Shown piece by piece: positions 8,099-17,318 of a stretch of 64,000 bases of DNA. The notes under the pieces are model-generated. The model had not been told where the DNA came from and searched no databases. It saw nothing but the letters and a program-made list of their open reading frames with translations. The stretch spans positions 124,001-188,000 of the forward strand of contig CAYNTO010000001.1 of assembly GCA_964400355.1 (NCBI GenBank), given 5' to 3'. Positions within the stretch are counted from its first letter, which is position 1, and each line of letters starts with the position of its first letter. The position numbers and the translations under genes were made by a program. Source of the DNA: JACKAL01 sp964400355. GTDB lineage: Bacteria; Bdellovibrionota; Bdellovibrionia; Bdellovibrionales; JAGQZY01.

Positions 8099-8302
8099 TT
8101 AAAGGTTGCCTTTGGAAATCTGCGTCTGCGAAATGTCTTTATCGCTTGATCGACTTCCATAGTTTTTGCTTTGATTCGAATCCATTTCATTAGATCCAGA
8201 ATTCTCGCTGTAATCAGCTCCACCAGTTTTAGACTGCGGCGCCTGACCATGTGATTCTTGATCCTGATCCTGCCCGTGCGAATTCAATTTCTTTCTAGAC
8301 AT
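8099..8302 (-). CDS. Small disordered Gln/Ser-rich protein, member 4
   Basis: A 67-residue protein starting MSRKKLNSHGQDQDQESHGQ, with AAGGAGG about six bases before the ATG. It is rich in Ser, Asn, Gln, Asp and Lys and should be disordered. GQDQ and QAPQ are shared with the 66-residue protein at 6517. Its stop lies only 15 bases before the start of the 51-residue gene, so the two are probably cotranscribed. No known domain is recognised. Confidence 0.68.
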   Translation of the reverse strand: MSRKKLNSHGQDQDQESHGQAPQSKTGGADYSENSGSNEMDSNQSKNYGSRSSDKDISQTQISKGNL

Positions 8303-8688
8303 CGAGGCCTCCTTGCTATGACGTAAATGTATCCCAAACCATCGCGTTAAGATTTTCCGGGATGTCTTTGATTTGTGTAATTTTCAAAACAACCACTAAA
8401 ACTGAGCCGAAACCGCTGACTAATGCGTACCTATGGGAGGGTAAAGTTAAATAATTATTAAGAACGAGGAAAAATGACAGGAGTCACGGCATAACCTCGA
8501 GCCGCCCAATGAGCAACAACAAAGTTGGTCCTCACAATGATTGAAGTCGCGGTCAAGCACATCAAGTGCTGGGTCGGCGAAGAGAATGGCGACTGTACGG
8601 CGAGGTCGTGATCGAAGGTATAGTTTCATGTTGAGAAAATTAATGGCCTTTGTTGATTATGCCGGAGGCTGGAGAGACAATAGATGTT
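8303..8688. other. Gene-poor stretch between divergent small genes
   Basis: These 386 bases hold the upstream region of the minus-strand 67-residue gene and of the plus-strand membrane protein. Only very short frames occur and none has support. No hairpin, repeat or RNA gene was recognised. Confidence 0.5.
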
Positions 8689-8961
8689 ATGAACAGGTTA
8701 GCCCGTGCACTATTCGATAGCGTCTTGTTCATCGTGGGATACTGTCTGATTTCGTGCATATTTATAGGGGTGTTCTCAGCCTTAATTATTGGCCCCGTCG
8801 AATTACTAATGCTCAATATTACCGAGTTCACTTTCGCAGTTGCAGCGTTGGATATAGCTGTTCTGATCTTGGCGATCTATTTATTTCGAAGCAAGAGGCT
8901 AAGAGCGTTCTTCGACGAATTCAGCCCCAAAAAAATTTGGGCACAGATGAAGCGGTCGTAG
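8689..8961 (+). CDS. Small two-helix membrane protein of unknown function
   Basis: About 90 residues from the ATG at 8689, which has GGAGAG 12 bases upstream; in-frame starts at 8659 or earlier would lengthen it by ten or more residues. Two hydrophobic segments (ALFDSVLFIVGYCLISCIF and FAVAALDIAVLILAIYLF) suggest two inner-membrane helices. A basic, aromatic C-terminal tail follows (RSKRLRAFFDEFSPKKIWAQ). No family is recognised. It stands alone, so expression is uncertain. Confidence 0.55.
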   Translation: MNRLARALFDSVLFIVGYCLISCIFIGVFSALIIGPVELLMLNITEFTFAVAALDIAVLILAIYLFRSKRLRAFFDEFSPKKIWAQMKRS

Positions 8962-9332
8962 GTTCATGATAGGAGATACTGAGTTCCGCAAGAATCTTAT
9001 CGAGGACTTTAACCATCTCGATATTGCCCGCGCTAGTTGTTTTCGGCCTCTTTCGTGAGAGTGATTGTGCAGGTGCTGTTTTCATAGTAGTTGCTATTTT
9101 CGATCTTACAATCGGTACGTAGACGGATTGTTGTCTACGGGATATTGCCGGCGTCCTAATTGTTTTTTTCAGCTCGGAAGATTGGAGCTTTTTAAATAAA
9201 ACAAAATCAGATGCCTGTCGAAACGTTAGCTCAACGCATGGTGCGGAGTTACCTCCGCTACGGAGGTGATAAACTAATGAACTCGAAAAACGGTGCCGGA
9301 AAAAGCCGTTGCCAAAAGTGTGTCCGTACTTT
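8962..9332. other. Intergenic stretch with two minor hairpins
   Basis: 371 bases between converging genes. CGTAGAC/GTCTACG (9117-9138) and ACCTCCG/CGGAGGT (about 9250-9267) could form small hairpins, neither with a T-run. No gene was recognised here. Confidence 0.45.
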
Positions 9333-9854
9333 TTAGAAACTGATCAGCGTGGCGCCGGACTCGACGGCGTCGCCGGGTTTTACGTGGAGCTTGGTGATTT
9401 TTACGTCGGCCGGGGCCTTCATTTCGTTTTCCATCTTCATGGCTTCCATCACGAGGAGTGGCGTGCCCGCTTTCACCTCGTCGCCTTCGGCCACGAGGAC
9501 TTTTACGATTTTGCCGGGCATTCCGGAGCGGAGAGAGGCGTCGGCGCCGCCGATGCCGCCGCTCTTTAGGCTTTCGTGGAGGAGCATTTCGTCGTTGTAA
9601 ATTTGGAGTTCGCGGTAGCTGCCGCGGGAGAACACCTGGGTTTCGATGCCGTCGGAGACCACATCGACCAGATAAGACTCATTATTGAAAATGAAACTTG
9701 TCACGTTGTCCGCTTCCTCAAAATGAGAGAAGGGGATGGTGAACTCCTCAGGCTTTTCCTCGCCCTCTTTTTGTACCTGCACAAACCAATAGTCATCGCG
9801 TTTGCTCACGTTGATCTGATATTTGCTTTTTTTCATTAAGGCTTCAAAATACAT
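9333..9854 (-). CDS. Biotin carboxyl carrier subunit of an acyl-CoA carboxylase
   Basis: 173 residues. The C-terminal 75 residues form a biotinyl domain with the attachment motif VMEAMKMEN, where the lysine carries biotin, preceded by PGKIVKVLVAEGDEV. The N-terminal half (residues 10-90) is a beta-rich region that may dock on the carboxylase subunit. The start at 9854 lies just past the biotin carboxylase stop, with GAGG upstream inside that gene. It shuttles carboxybiotin from the biotin carboxylase to the carboxyltransferase encoded upstream. The extended N-terminus fits propionyl-CoA or methylcrotonyl-CoA type complexes better than AccB of fatty-acid synthesis. Confidence 0.88.
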   Translation of the reverse strand: MYFEALMKKSKYQINVSKRDDYWFVQVQKEGEEKPEEFTIPFSHFEEADNVTSFIFNNESYLVDVVSDGIETQVFSRGSYRELQIYNDEMLLHESLKSGGIGGADASLRSGMPGKIVKVLVAEGDEVKAGTPLLVMEAMKMENEMKAPADVKITKLHVKPGDAVESGATLISF

Positions 9855-9855
9855 T

Positions 9856-11361
9856 TTAATACCTCATCGCATGGCGACGGCTGACTTGTTTCCAGCGTGT
9901 TGTGTTTTCGATCTTAACTTTTGAATTATCGATCTGGCTCTCGCGCGCCTTGTACGAGGCAATGGCTGCCGCGATCAGGAAAACGCGATCGTCTATGTGC
10001 CTAAAAAGATCGGGCTGCTCTACGCGCAGATCTTTTTCACAGAACTGCGTGGTGTAAGAACCATCTAGGAACTTTTTCGATTTTAAAATAGAGCTATGGA
10101 GCACAATGTTCGATTTTACGCCGGTGAGGGTGAACTCGATCAAAGCGCGCTGCATGCGTGCAATGGCCTCTTCTCGCGTTTGGCCCCAGGTGATCACTTT
10201 TGCGATCATGGGATCGTAGTAAATGGGAATGTCGTAACCCGAGTACACGTAAGTCTCTACGCGCACGTGAGGACCCGAAGGTGGGCGGAATCTGCGAATA
10301 AGGCCTGGAGATGGAATAAACGTCTCTGGATCCTCCGCGCAAATACGGCACTCGATAGCGTGGCCACGTTGTACGATGTCTTCTTGTTTAAAGGAAAGCG
10401 GTAGGCCAGAGGCCACTCGCAACTGCTCTTTGACCAAGTCAAAACCCGTTACCATCTCGGTGATGGGATGTTCCACCTGAAGGCGCGTGTTCATCTCCAT
10501 AAAAAAGAACTCTTTTGTGCCGTTGTCGAAAATGAATTCGAACGTGCCGGCACCGATGTAGTCGATGGACTTTGCCGCGCGCACGGCCACTTCGCCCATT
10601 CGCTTTTTAACATCGTCAGGCACTGACGGACTCGGAGATTCTTCGATAATCTTTTGGTGACGGCGTTGAACCGAGCATTCGCGCTCAAACAAGTGAACAG
10701 CATTTCCGTGTTTGTCGCCAAACACCTGGATCTCGATGTGTTTTGGATTGGTGATAAAGCGTTCCATGTACACAGTGTCGTCTTTGAAATAATTAAGACC
10801 TTCGGATTTAGCGGCGCGGAAGGAGCTTTCCAGATCTTCGGGCTTGTGCACCACGCGCATCCCTTTACCACCACCACCTGCAGAGGCTTTGATCATGATC
10901 GGGTAACCAATTTTGTCGGCCACTTTTTTTGCAGCTTCGAAATCGGGAACAGCGCCGTTGCTGCCGGGTACAGTGGGGACATCTGCTTTTCTCATGGCGG
11001 CAATGGCCGAGAGTTTGTCTCCCATGGCTTTAATATTTGCTGCCGTGGGGCCGATAAATGTGATCCCCTCCTTTTCAACAGCTTCTGCAAAGAATGCACG
11101 CTCACTTAAAAAACCGTAACCAGGGTGGATGGCATCGCAACCGGATTGCTTAGCAACGGCCAATATCTTGTCTTCGCGCAGGTAGGAATCTACAGACGGA
11201 GCGGGCCCGATCTCGTAGGCTTCGTTGGCGAGGAGCACGTGTTGGCTATAGCGATCCACGTCGCTGTACACGGCCACGGTGGGAATACCCATATCGCGGC
11301 AGGCGCGAATCACGCGCACGGCGATTTCTCCTCTATTTGCTATTAGAACTTTTTTAAACAT
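9856..11361 (-). CDS. Biotin carboxylase subunit of an acyl-CoA carboxylase
   Basis: 501 residues. It uses ATP and bicarbonate to carboxylate biotin on the carrier protein. The N-terminal domain opens with FKKVLIANRGEIAVRVIRAC. The ATP-grasp glycine-rich loop KASAGGGGKGMR lies near residue 165, and the catalytic-site strings EMNTRLQVEH and VTGFDLV follow at about residues 292-310. The C-terminal 50 residues are longer than in AccC. GGAGG precedes the ATG, 13 bases after the carboxyltransferase stop. Together with its neighbours it forms a three-subunit carboxylase, most likely for propionyl-CoA. Confidence 0.93.
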   Translation of the reverse strand: MFKKVLIANRGEIAVRVIRACRDMGIPTVAVYSDVDRYSQHVLLANEAYEIGPAPSVDSYLREDKILAVAKQSGCDAIHPGYGFLSERAFFAEAVEKEGITFIGPTAANIKAMGDKLSAIAAMRKADVPTVPGSNGAVPDFEAAKKVADKIGYPIMIKASAGGGGKGMRVVHKPEDLESSFRAAKSEGLNYFKDDTVYMERFITNPKHIEIQVFGDKHGNAVHLFERECSVQRRHQKIIEESPSPSVPDDVKKRMGEVAVRAAKSIDYIGAGTFEFIFDNGTKEFFFMEMNTRLQVEHPITEMVTGFDLVKEQLRVASGLPLSFKQEDIVQRGHAIECRICAEDPETFIPSPGLIRRFRPPSGPHVRVETYVYSGYDIPIYYDPMIAKVITWGQTREEAIARMQRALIEFTLTGVKSNIVLHSSILKSKKFLDGSYTTQFCEKDLRVEQPDLFRHIDDRVFLIAAAIASYKARESQIDNSKVKIENTTRWKQVSRRHAMRY

Positions 11362-11374
11362 CTAAAGCCTCCGA

Positions 11375-12928
11375 TTAAAGCGGGATATTACCGTGTTTTT
11401 TAGGAGGGTTTGTGTCCCTCTTGTTTCGTAGAGCATCGAGCGCTTGAATAATACGAATGCGAGTTTGCGAAGGCTCAATCACCTCGTCGATGTAACCGAG
11501 TTCGGCCGCAACGTATGGGTTGTTGAACTTGTCTTCGTATTCTTTGATCAGTTTTGTGCGCTCAGCAGCAGGGTCGCTCGCTTTGTTGATGGCATCACGG
11601 AAAATAATATTCACCGCACCGTCAGCACCCATCACCGCAATTTCTGCAGACGGGTAAGCCAAGTTCACATCGCCGCGCAAATGTTTCGAGGACATCACGC
11701 AATACGCCCCACCGTAATCTTTACGAGTGATCACAGTGATCTTAGGCACAGTGGCCTCCGCGTATGCGTAAAGTAATTTTGCACCGTGGGTGATGATGCC
11801 GGCCCACTCTTGATCCGTGCCGGGTAAAAATCCTGGAACGTCGACAAAAGACACCACTGGAATATTAAAGGCATCACAGAATCGAATAAAACGTGCGGCT
11901 TTTTTGCTGGCATCGATGTTGAGGCACCCGGCGAGAATTTGCGGCTGGTTGGCGACGATACCCACACTCTGGCCGTCGAAGCGTGCAAAACCCACCACTA
12001 CGTTTTGAGCGTAGTGCTGATGCACTTCGAGGAAGTACTTTTCGTCAACAACGAGCTTGAGGAGCTCTTTCATGTCGTAAGGCTTGCGGGAATTGTCGGG
12101 AATAAATGTATTGAGCTCTTTCACCACGCGGTCGGGCTTGTCCGTTGTGGTTTGTAGAGGCGCATCGTCCAAATTGTTCGAGGGCAGGAAGTTGAGCAGC
12201 TCGCGGATCATGAGTAAACAATGCTTATCATCCTCCGCAGCAAAGTGCGCAACACCCGACTTTTGGTTGTGAGTGAGAGCGCCACCGAGTGCCTCTTTAG
12301 TGACTTCCTCGTGGGTGACGGCTTTGATCACATCAGGCCCTGTCACAAACATATAGCTCGAGTTTTTCACCATAAAGATAAAATCGGTAATGGACGGGCT
12401 GTACACCGCGCCACCTGCGCATGGCCCCATGATCGCACTGATCTGTGGAACGACACCCGAGGTGAGAACGTTCTTAAGAAAGATGTCGGAGTACCCAGCG
12501 AGAGCCTCTACGCCCTCTTGAATACGCGCGCCACCGGAATCGTTAATACCGATCATCGGTGCGCCGTTTTTGATCGCCATCTCCATCACTTTTAAAATTT
12601 TGTTGGCTTGGGTGCGCGACATACTTCCACCGAGAACCGTAAAGTCTTGGCTGTACACGCAGACCATGCGGCCATTGATTTTTCCATAGCCGGTAATGAT
12701 GCCGTCTCCGGGAACCGCTTTATCGGCGAGTCCAAAGTTAGTAGAGCGCGATGTAACAAAACGATCGGTCTCCACGAAACTACCTGGATCGAGGAGCACG
12801 TCGACGCGTTCGCGTGCGGTGAGCCGGCCACCTTGTTTGTGTTTAGCTACACGAGCTTCGCCGCCACCTTTGAAGGAGGCATCGTTCTTTTTTTTGAGTG
12901 CACTTATTTTTTCTTGAGTAGTGTCCAT
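11375..12928 (-). CDS. pccB: Carboxyltransferase (propionyl-CoA carboxylase beta type)
   Basis: 517 residues. It transfers the carboxyl group from biotin to an acyl-CoA. The two crotonase-like halves are visible: GGARIQEGVEALAGY and GPCAGGAVYSPS in the N-terminal half (oxyanion region), VDVPGFLPGTDQEW and GGAYCVMSSKHL in the C-terminal half. These strings are close to PccB and less like methylcrotonyl-CoA carboxylase. The ATG at 12928 has GAGG just upstream; an in-frame TTG four codons earlier overlaps that ribosome binding site and is unlikely. It heads the pccB-biotin carboxylase-carrier operon and lies 71 bases behind asnS on the same strand. The products would feed odd-chain or branched acyl carbon into the TCA cycle. 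Confidence 0.9.
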   Translation of the reverse strand: MDTTQEKISALKKKNDASFKGGGEARVAKHKQGGRLTARERVDVLLDPGSFVETDRFVTSRSTNFGLADKAVPGDGIITGYGKINGRMVCVYSQDFTVLGGSMSRTQANKILKVMEMAIKNGAPMIGINDSGGARIQEGVEALAGYSDIFLKNVLTSGVVPQISAIMGPCAGGAVYSPSITDFIFMVKNSSYMFVTGPDVIKAVTHEEVTKEALGGALTHNQKSGVAHFAAEDDKHCLLMIRELLNFLPSNNLDDAPLQTTTDKPDRVVKELNTFIPDNSRKPYDMKELLKLVVDEKYFLEVHQHYAQNVVVGFARFDGQSVGIVANQPQILAGCLNIDASKKAARFIRFCDAFNIPVVSFVDVPGFLPGTDQEWAGIITHGAKLLYAYAEATVPKITVITRKDYGGAYCVMSSKHLRGDVNLAYPSAEIAVMGADGAVNIIFRDAINKASDPAAERTKLIKEYEDKFNNPYVAAELGYIDEVIEPSQTRIRIIQALDALRNKRDTNPPKKHGNIPL

Positions 12929-12999
12929 TTTTTTCCTCAATTTTTATTTTCTAACAAACATCACTTTTTAAATTTCCAATTTTGGTTCCCGCTGTGGAA

Positions 13000-14289
13000 T
13001 TAAGGGTAACTCCGTCCATACAAACGCGGAAACGGAATGGTCTCGCGCACATGTTGGAGTCCGCAGATCCACGCGACGGTGCGCTCAATGCCCAATCCGA
13101 AACCGGAGTGGGGGAACGAACCGAAACGGCGCAGGTCCTTGTACCACTCAAAATCTTCCTGACGCAGTTTGTGCGAATCGATACGCTCTTCGAGAGCCTT
13201 TAGGCTTTCCTCACGCTGGCCGCCACCAATAATTTCGCCATAGCCCTCTGGTGCCAGCAAATCGCAACTCATCGAGTACGTGGGATTCGTCGGGTCTTGT
13301 TTCATGTAGAACGCTTTGATCGCCGACGGGAAGTGATGCACGAATACGGGTTTATCAAACTTTGATACAATGATTGTTTCATCCGGCGCACCGAAGTCGT
13401 CACCATCGATGAAGGCCGGGTTTTCTTTTAAAATCATTTTTACAGCATCCTGATAATGAATGCGCTCGAAAGGTGCGACAACAGGGAGAAGCTTGTTCAC
13501 ATCGCGGTCGAGCGCCTTGAGCTCTTCGGCCTTGTTCTTGATCGTGCGCTGAACAACGTACTCCACGAATTGTTCCGCCAGCTCCATATTGTCGTAGAGG
13601 TCGTTGAACGCCACTTCCGGCTCCACCATCCAGAACTCGATCAAGTGGCGACGTGTTTTCGATTTCTCCGCGCGGAATGTGGGGCCGAAGCAGTACACCT
13701 TGCCCTGAGCCGCAGCCGTGGCTTCCATGTAAAGCTGACCGCTTTGAGAAAGATAGGCTTTGTCGTCGAAGTATTGCGTTTGGAAAAGGTTCGATGTGCC
13801 CTCACAGGCGCTCGGAGTAAAAATGGGAGCGTCGGTGCAAACAAATCCGCGGCCATTAAAAAAATCGCGAATGGCGTTAATGATCTCCGAACGCACGCGC
13901 AAAATGGCGTGTTGGCGTTTTCCACGCAGCCACAAGTGGCGATGGTTCATTAGGAAATCGGGGCCGTGCTCTTTGTGCGTTATGGGGTAGTCCACCGATG
14001 GCGCTAAAATCTCAAAAGATTTGGTGATGATTTCGTAACCGCCCGGGCTACGAGGCTCGGCGCGCACTTCGCCCACAACGCGAACGGTGCACTCTTGGGT
14101 GAGCTTATCGAAATTGGCAAAGGAGGTGGCCTCTGTGTGGGCTTCGGCGATCACGCATTGGCACATACCGGTGCCATCGCGAAGAATGAGGAATTTGTAA
14201 TTTTTTGAGCCGCGGATGTTGTAGGCCCAGCCCTTTAATTCCACTTCTTTGCCAACGTAGTTCTTTAAATCCTCGATGTAGTAGCGCAA
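13000..14289 (-). CDS. asnS: Asparaginyl-tRNA synthetase
   Basis: 429 residues, a class IIb aminoacyl-tRNA synthetase that charges tRNA-Asn. The N-terminal OB-fold anticodon-binding domain covers about residues 1-110 (VELKGWAYNIRGSKN). Motif 1 lies near NRHLWLRGKRQHAILRVR, motif 2 is in GPTFRAEKSKTRRHLIEFWM, and motif 3 is GFGLGIERTVAWICGL close to the C-terminus. Length is typical for the bacterial enzyme. It lies just upstream of pccB on the same strand, which may only be positional. Confidence 0.95.
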   Translation of the reverse strand: MRYYIEDLKNYVGKEVELKGWAYNIRGSKNYKFLILRDGTGMCQCVIAEAHTEATSFANFDKLTQECTVRVVGEVRAEPRSPGGYEIITKSFEILAPSVDYPITHKEHGPDFLMNHRHLWLRGKRQHAILRVRSEIINAIRDFFNGRGFVCTDAPIFTPSACEGTSNLFQTQYFDDKAYLSQSGQLYMEATAAAQGKVYCFGPTFRAEKSKTRRHLIEFWMVEPEVAFNDLYDNMELAEQFVEYVVQRTIKNKAEELKALDRDVNKLLPVVAPFERIHYQDAVKMILKENPAFIDGDDFGAPDETIIVSKFDKPVFVHHFPSAIKAFYMKQDPTNPTYSMSCDLLAPEGYGEIIGGGQREESLKALEERIDSHKLRQEDFEWYKDLRRFGSFPHSGFGLGIERTVAWICGLQHVRETIPFPRLYGRSYP

Positions 14290-14578
14290 CTCGCCCCCTT
14301 TTAATTACAGAAAACTCTCGGCTTTAAAATCACCGATTTCCGTATAGACGCACAAAGGCGCATCCTACATTCAGTGGTTGTCGAAAAGCAACCTTTTGTC
14401 CTCTGGAAAACTGCCCATTCTCCGAGTGAAAATGAGGAATTTAAGGCGGCGCATAAACACGCCAATGTGTTGTGAAAAAACCCGCCCTTTTCTGGGCCGA
14501 GCCCTCCTTGAATATGGTCGCGAGGGACGTTATGTTGGAGGGCCGGTCAACACGCCCATACCTTCGAAAGGATTTCCC

Positions 14579-16696
14579 ATGCTCAAAGCTTTAGCGATGA
14601 TATTTGGCGCTCTGTTTCTTTTTTCCTGCTCTCACGGTCCTGACGCCTCCGATGACAGCCGATATATGTTTTTAGAGGAAATTGAGGGACACGAATCATT
14701 GGGCTGGGTGGAGCGGCAAAATACCGACAGCGAGAAAGTTTTGACCGCCTCTGAGCGCTTTAAAAAATCAGAAAAAAATGCGCTCGTTATCATGGAGGCG
14801 AAAGACAAGATTCCCTCGGTGTACTTTCAAAAGGATAAGGTGATTAACTTTTGGCGCGACGAAAAAAATCAGCGCGGCGTCTTACGCCGAACTTCTTACG
14901 AGAACTTTAAAAAGGCTGTTGTTCCCTGGGAGACAATTCTCGATCTCGATACTCTTTCTCAGCAAGAAAATGAAAATTGGCTTTACGGAGGTCTAAGCTG
15001 TTTAGAGCCAGAATATATTCATTGCATGATAACTCTCTCACGCGGGGGCAAAGATGCCTCCGTGTCTCGCGAATTCAATTTAAAAACCAAAAAGTTTGAA
15101 CCCAAAGGTTTTGTTCTTCCCGAAGCTAAGACGGATTTGGTTTGGGTCGACAAAGACACGTTGCTTGTAGGAACGGATTTTGGTGCGGGCACATTGACCG
15201 AGTCGGGTTATCCCCGCCAGATCAAGCTGTGGAAGCGCGGAACACCACTGGAGTCGGCAAAAATGATTTTTGAAGGTCAGGGAACCGACATGGCGGTGAG
15301 CCCGTTGCGCCTGAGCCACAAGAAAAAATGGCAACTTGCAGTTTCGCGCTACGTGGATTTTTTTAATAGCGAAGAGCAGGTCTATGAGCTCAAAACCGGA
15401 AAGCTGCTTCCAATTCCCAAACCGCAGGGTGCCGAGCTCGCCGGCTTTTTTGATGGCGATTACATTTTTGAATTGCGCAATCCGTGGAACTTTGCGGGCA
15501 CGTCTTATGCTGCCGGCGCGGTCATATCCATGGCGGCCACGTCTGCTGGTCGAGAGGCTCAACCCTCCGACGTTCAATTGCTTTTTTCACCCAAAGACAA
15601 TCAATCCTTTTTGCGTTTAGTGGAACTTAAAAACAAAATTGTTATCTCGGTCCTCGAGGATGTTCAGAGTCGACTTCTTGTAACGAGTAAAGACAAATCC
15701 GGAAAATGGCTGCCGCTTTCTAAGCTGGAACTCTCGGGTAAAGGAAATATTAGCTTGTCGGCCTCAACCGATTCGGCGGACACCTTTTTGTATCTCTATG
15801 AAAGCTTTAACCAGCCAATGAGTTTGTACGGTTACACGTTTGGAGAATCCGGGAGAAAGCTCAAATCGCTTCCAGACAAATTCGATGCACGAGGCTTGAT
15901 CGTGGAACAAAAATTTGCGGTGAGCAAAGACGGCACAAAAGTTCCCTATTTTATTACATATAAAAAAGGCACAGTGTTTGATGGATCAAATCCAACTCTA
16001 CAACATGGTTACGGTGGATTCACTCTCGCTCAACTTCCCGTTTACGATGCGGTCCTGGGCAAATTATGGCTCGAGCGCGGGGGGATTTATGTGCTGGCGA
16101 ACATTCGCGGAGGCGGCGAGTATGGCCCCAAATGGCATCAGGCGGCGCTAAAAGAAAACCGCCAACGTGCCTACGACGATTTCATTGCGGTTTCGGAAGA
16201 TCTTATAAAAAATAAAATCACCAGTGCAGGCAAGCTGGCAATTCGTGGACGAAGTAATGGTGGCCTGTTGGTCGGTGCGGTGATGGTTCAGCGGCCAGAA
16301 CTTTATGGAGCCGTTCTTTGTACTGTTCCGCTACTAGATATGCTCCGCTACTCGCAACTTCTCGCTGGAGCAAGCTGGATGAGCGAATATGGAGATCCAA
16401 AAGTCCCTCAATATCGCAAGGCGCTTCAGGCCTATTCGCCGTTTCAAAATGTGGTACCAGGAAAGAAATATGCCCCCGTGTTTTTTGTTACGTCTACAAA
16501 AGACGATCGCGTTCACCCGGGACACGCGCGCAAGATGGCGGCGCGCATGCTGGATCTTAAGCAAGATGTGCTCTACTACGAAGACACGGAGGGTGGCCAT
16601 GCAGCGACAAACCCCGATTTTAAACGGCAGGCAAAAGTGGTGGCCATGCAGTTTGAGTTTCTCTATCAGAAGCTGGGCGATCCGCAAAAGCAGTAA
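14579..16696 (+). CDS. Prolyl oligopeptidase family serine peptidase, lipoprotein
   Basis: About 705 residues. I chose the ATG at 14579 because GAAAGGA precedes it and because it opens a lipoprotein signal (MLKALAMIFGALFLFSCS) with the cleavage cysteine at residue 17; the frame stays open 67 codons further upstream. An N-terminal beta-propeller is followed by the alpha/beta-hydrolase domain. The catalytic triad is visible as Ser in GRSNGGLLV, Asp in TSTKDDRVHPGHA and His in EGGHA. S9A enzymes cleave short proline-containing peptides; membrane anchoring places this one in the periplasm or at the surface. It has the arrangement of known secreted POPs. Confidence 0.92.
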   Translation: MLKALAMIFGALFLFSCSHGPDASDDSRYMFLEEIEGHESLGWVERQNTDSEKVLTASERFKKSEKNALVIMEAKDKIPSVYFQKDKVINFWRDEKNQRGVLRRTSYENFKKAVVPWETILDLDTLSQQENENWLYGGLSCLEPEYIHCMITLSRGGKDASVSREFNLKTKKFEPKGFVLPEAKTDLVWVDKDTLLVGTDFGAGTLTESGYPRQIKLWKRGTPLESAKMIFEGQGTDMAVSPLRLSHKKKWQLAVSRYVDFFNSEEQVYELKTGKLLPIPKPQGAELAGFFDGDYIFELRNPWNFAGTSYAAGAVISMAATSAGREAQPSDVQLLFSPKDNQSFLRLVELKNKIVISVLEDVQSRLLVTSKDKSGKWLPLSKLELSGKGNISLSASTDSADTFLYLYESFNQPMSLYGYTFGESGRKLKSLPDKFDARGLIVEQKFAVSKDGTKVPYFITYKKGTVFDGSNPTLQHGYGGFTLAQLPVYDAVLGKLWLERGGIYVLANIRGGGEYGPKWHQAALKENRQRAYDDFIAVSEDLIKNKITSAGKLAIRGRSNGGLLVGAVMVQRPELYGAVLCTVPLLDMLRYSQLLAGASWMSEYGDPKVPQYRKALQAYSPFQNVVPGKKYAPVFFVTSTKDDRVHPGHARKMAARMLDLKQDVLYYEDTEGGHAATNPDFKRQAKVVAMQFEFLYQKLGDPQKQ

Positions 16697-16716
16697 TCCG
16701 AGTACTGGTTGATGGG

Positions 16717-16738
16717 CAACTTGCTAGCGCAAGTTGCA
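16717..16738. terminator. Hairpin between converging genes
   Basis: GCAACTTGC pairs with GCAAGTTGC around a 4-base loop. It overlaps the last codons of the minus-strand gene ending at 16724 and lies 20 bases after the peptidase stop. No T-run follows, so termination would be weak or Rho-assisted. Confidence 0.4.
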
Positions 16739-17155
16739 GTGAACACTGTAGTCGGCTTCGGGGCTGAACATGGATATGGTGGAGCCAAGGCTAGCGGAGG
16801 TCGCTATATTGCGCGGCTGCTTTAAATTTTGATATTCTAACTCGATAAAGTAAAAGGACTTGGTATTCTTCTCCTTGGTATTCTTCTCGTTATAAGCACT
16901 CGGGGCCCTTAATGCAATTTGCGAATTTTCATCTTTAACGATTATATAATCCTGATCACCATTTTTTATTTCTATGACAACTTCCTTGGGCTCTGTAGAG
17001 GGCTTGCCGATTTCTAGGGATGAAATCTTCGTTACCGAACAACTATAGCGAAGAAAAAACGGAGATGGCTTTGGCTCCTTATTTGTTTGGTTTTTCGCCT
17101 TATCGGCGGCAAGGCTAGACAGCACAATAAAGACTAAATTCATAAATGGAAACAT
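16724..17155 (-). CDS. Small exported protein of unknown function
   Basis: 143 residues with a hydrophobic N-terminus (MFPFMNLVFIVLSSLAADKA) that reads as a signal peptide. GGGGGGAAC just upstream provides a ribosome binding site. Two cysteines (FLRYSCSV and VHCNL) could pair in the mature protein. A 15-base tandem duplication at 16859-16888 encodes the repeat EKNTKEKNTK. No family is recognised. It may be species-specific. Confidence 0.7.
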   Translation of the reverse strand: MFPFMNLVFIVLSSLAADKAKNQTNKEPKPSPFFLRYSCSVTKISSLEIGKPSTEPKEVVIEIKNGDQDYIIVKDENSQIALRAPSAYNEKNTKEKNTKSFYFIELEYQNLKQPRNIATSASLGSTISMFSPEADYSVHCNLR

Positions 17156-17318
17156 AGTTCCCCCCTTTTATCTAAAACGCTAGCCCCGATCTTTGAGATT
17201 TACAACCACTACCGATACGGCTTTGTTTGTCTCAAAATGAGGCAGAACTATTGGTCCCTCCATTGCACCATTAGGTTTTAAAACAAGTGAGTTCAAAACT
17301 AATCATTGGGGGGCAAAA

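Noticed and set aside
8303..8688. Leader peptide or riboswitch upstream of the small membrane protein
   Set aside because: Only frames of up to about 24 codons are present, with no conserved riboswitch strings or terminator-antiterminator pair.
11361..11375. Cyclic-di-GMP riboswitch-like AAAGCCTCC string
   Set aside because: It is the reverse complement of the GGAGG ribosome binding site of the biotin carboxylase gene, and no aptamer surrounds it.
14378..14578. 67-codon upstream extension of the prolyl oligopeptidase
   Set aside because: The ATG at 14579 has a ribosome binding site and opens a lipoprotein signal; the extension would bury that signal.
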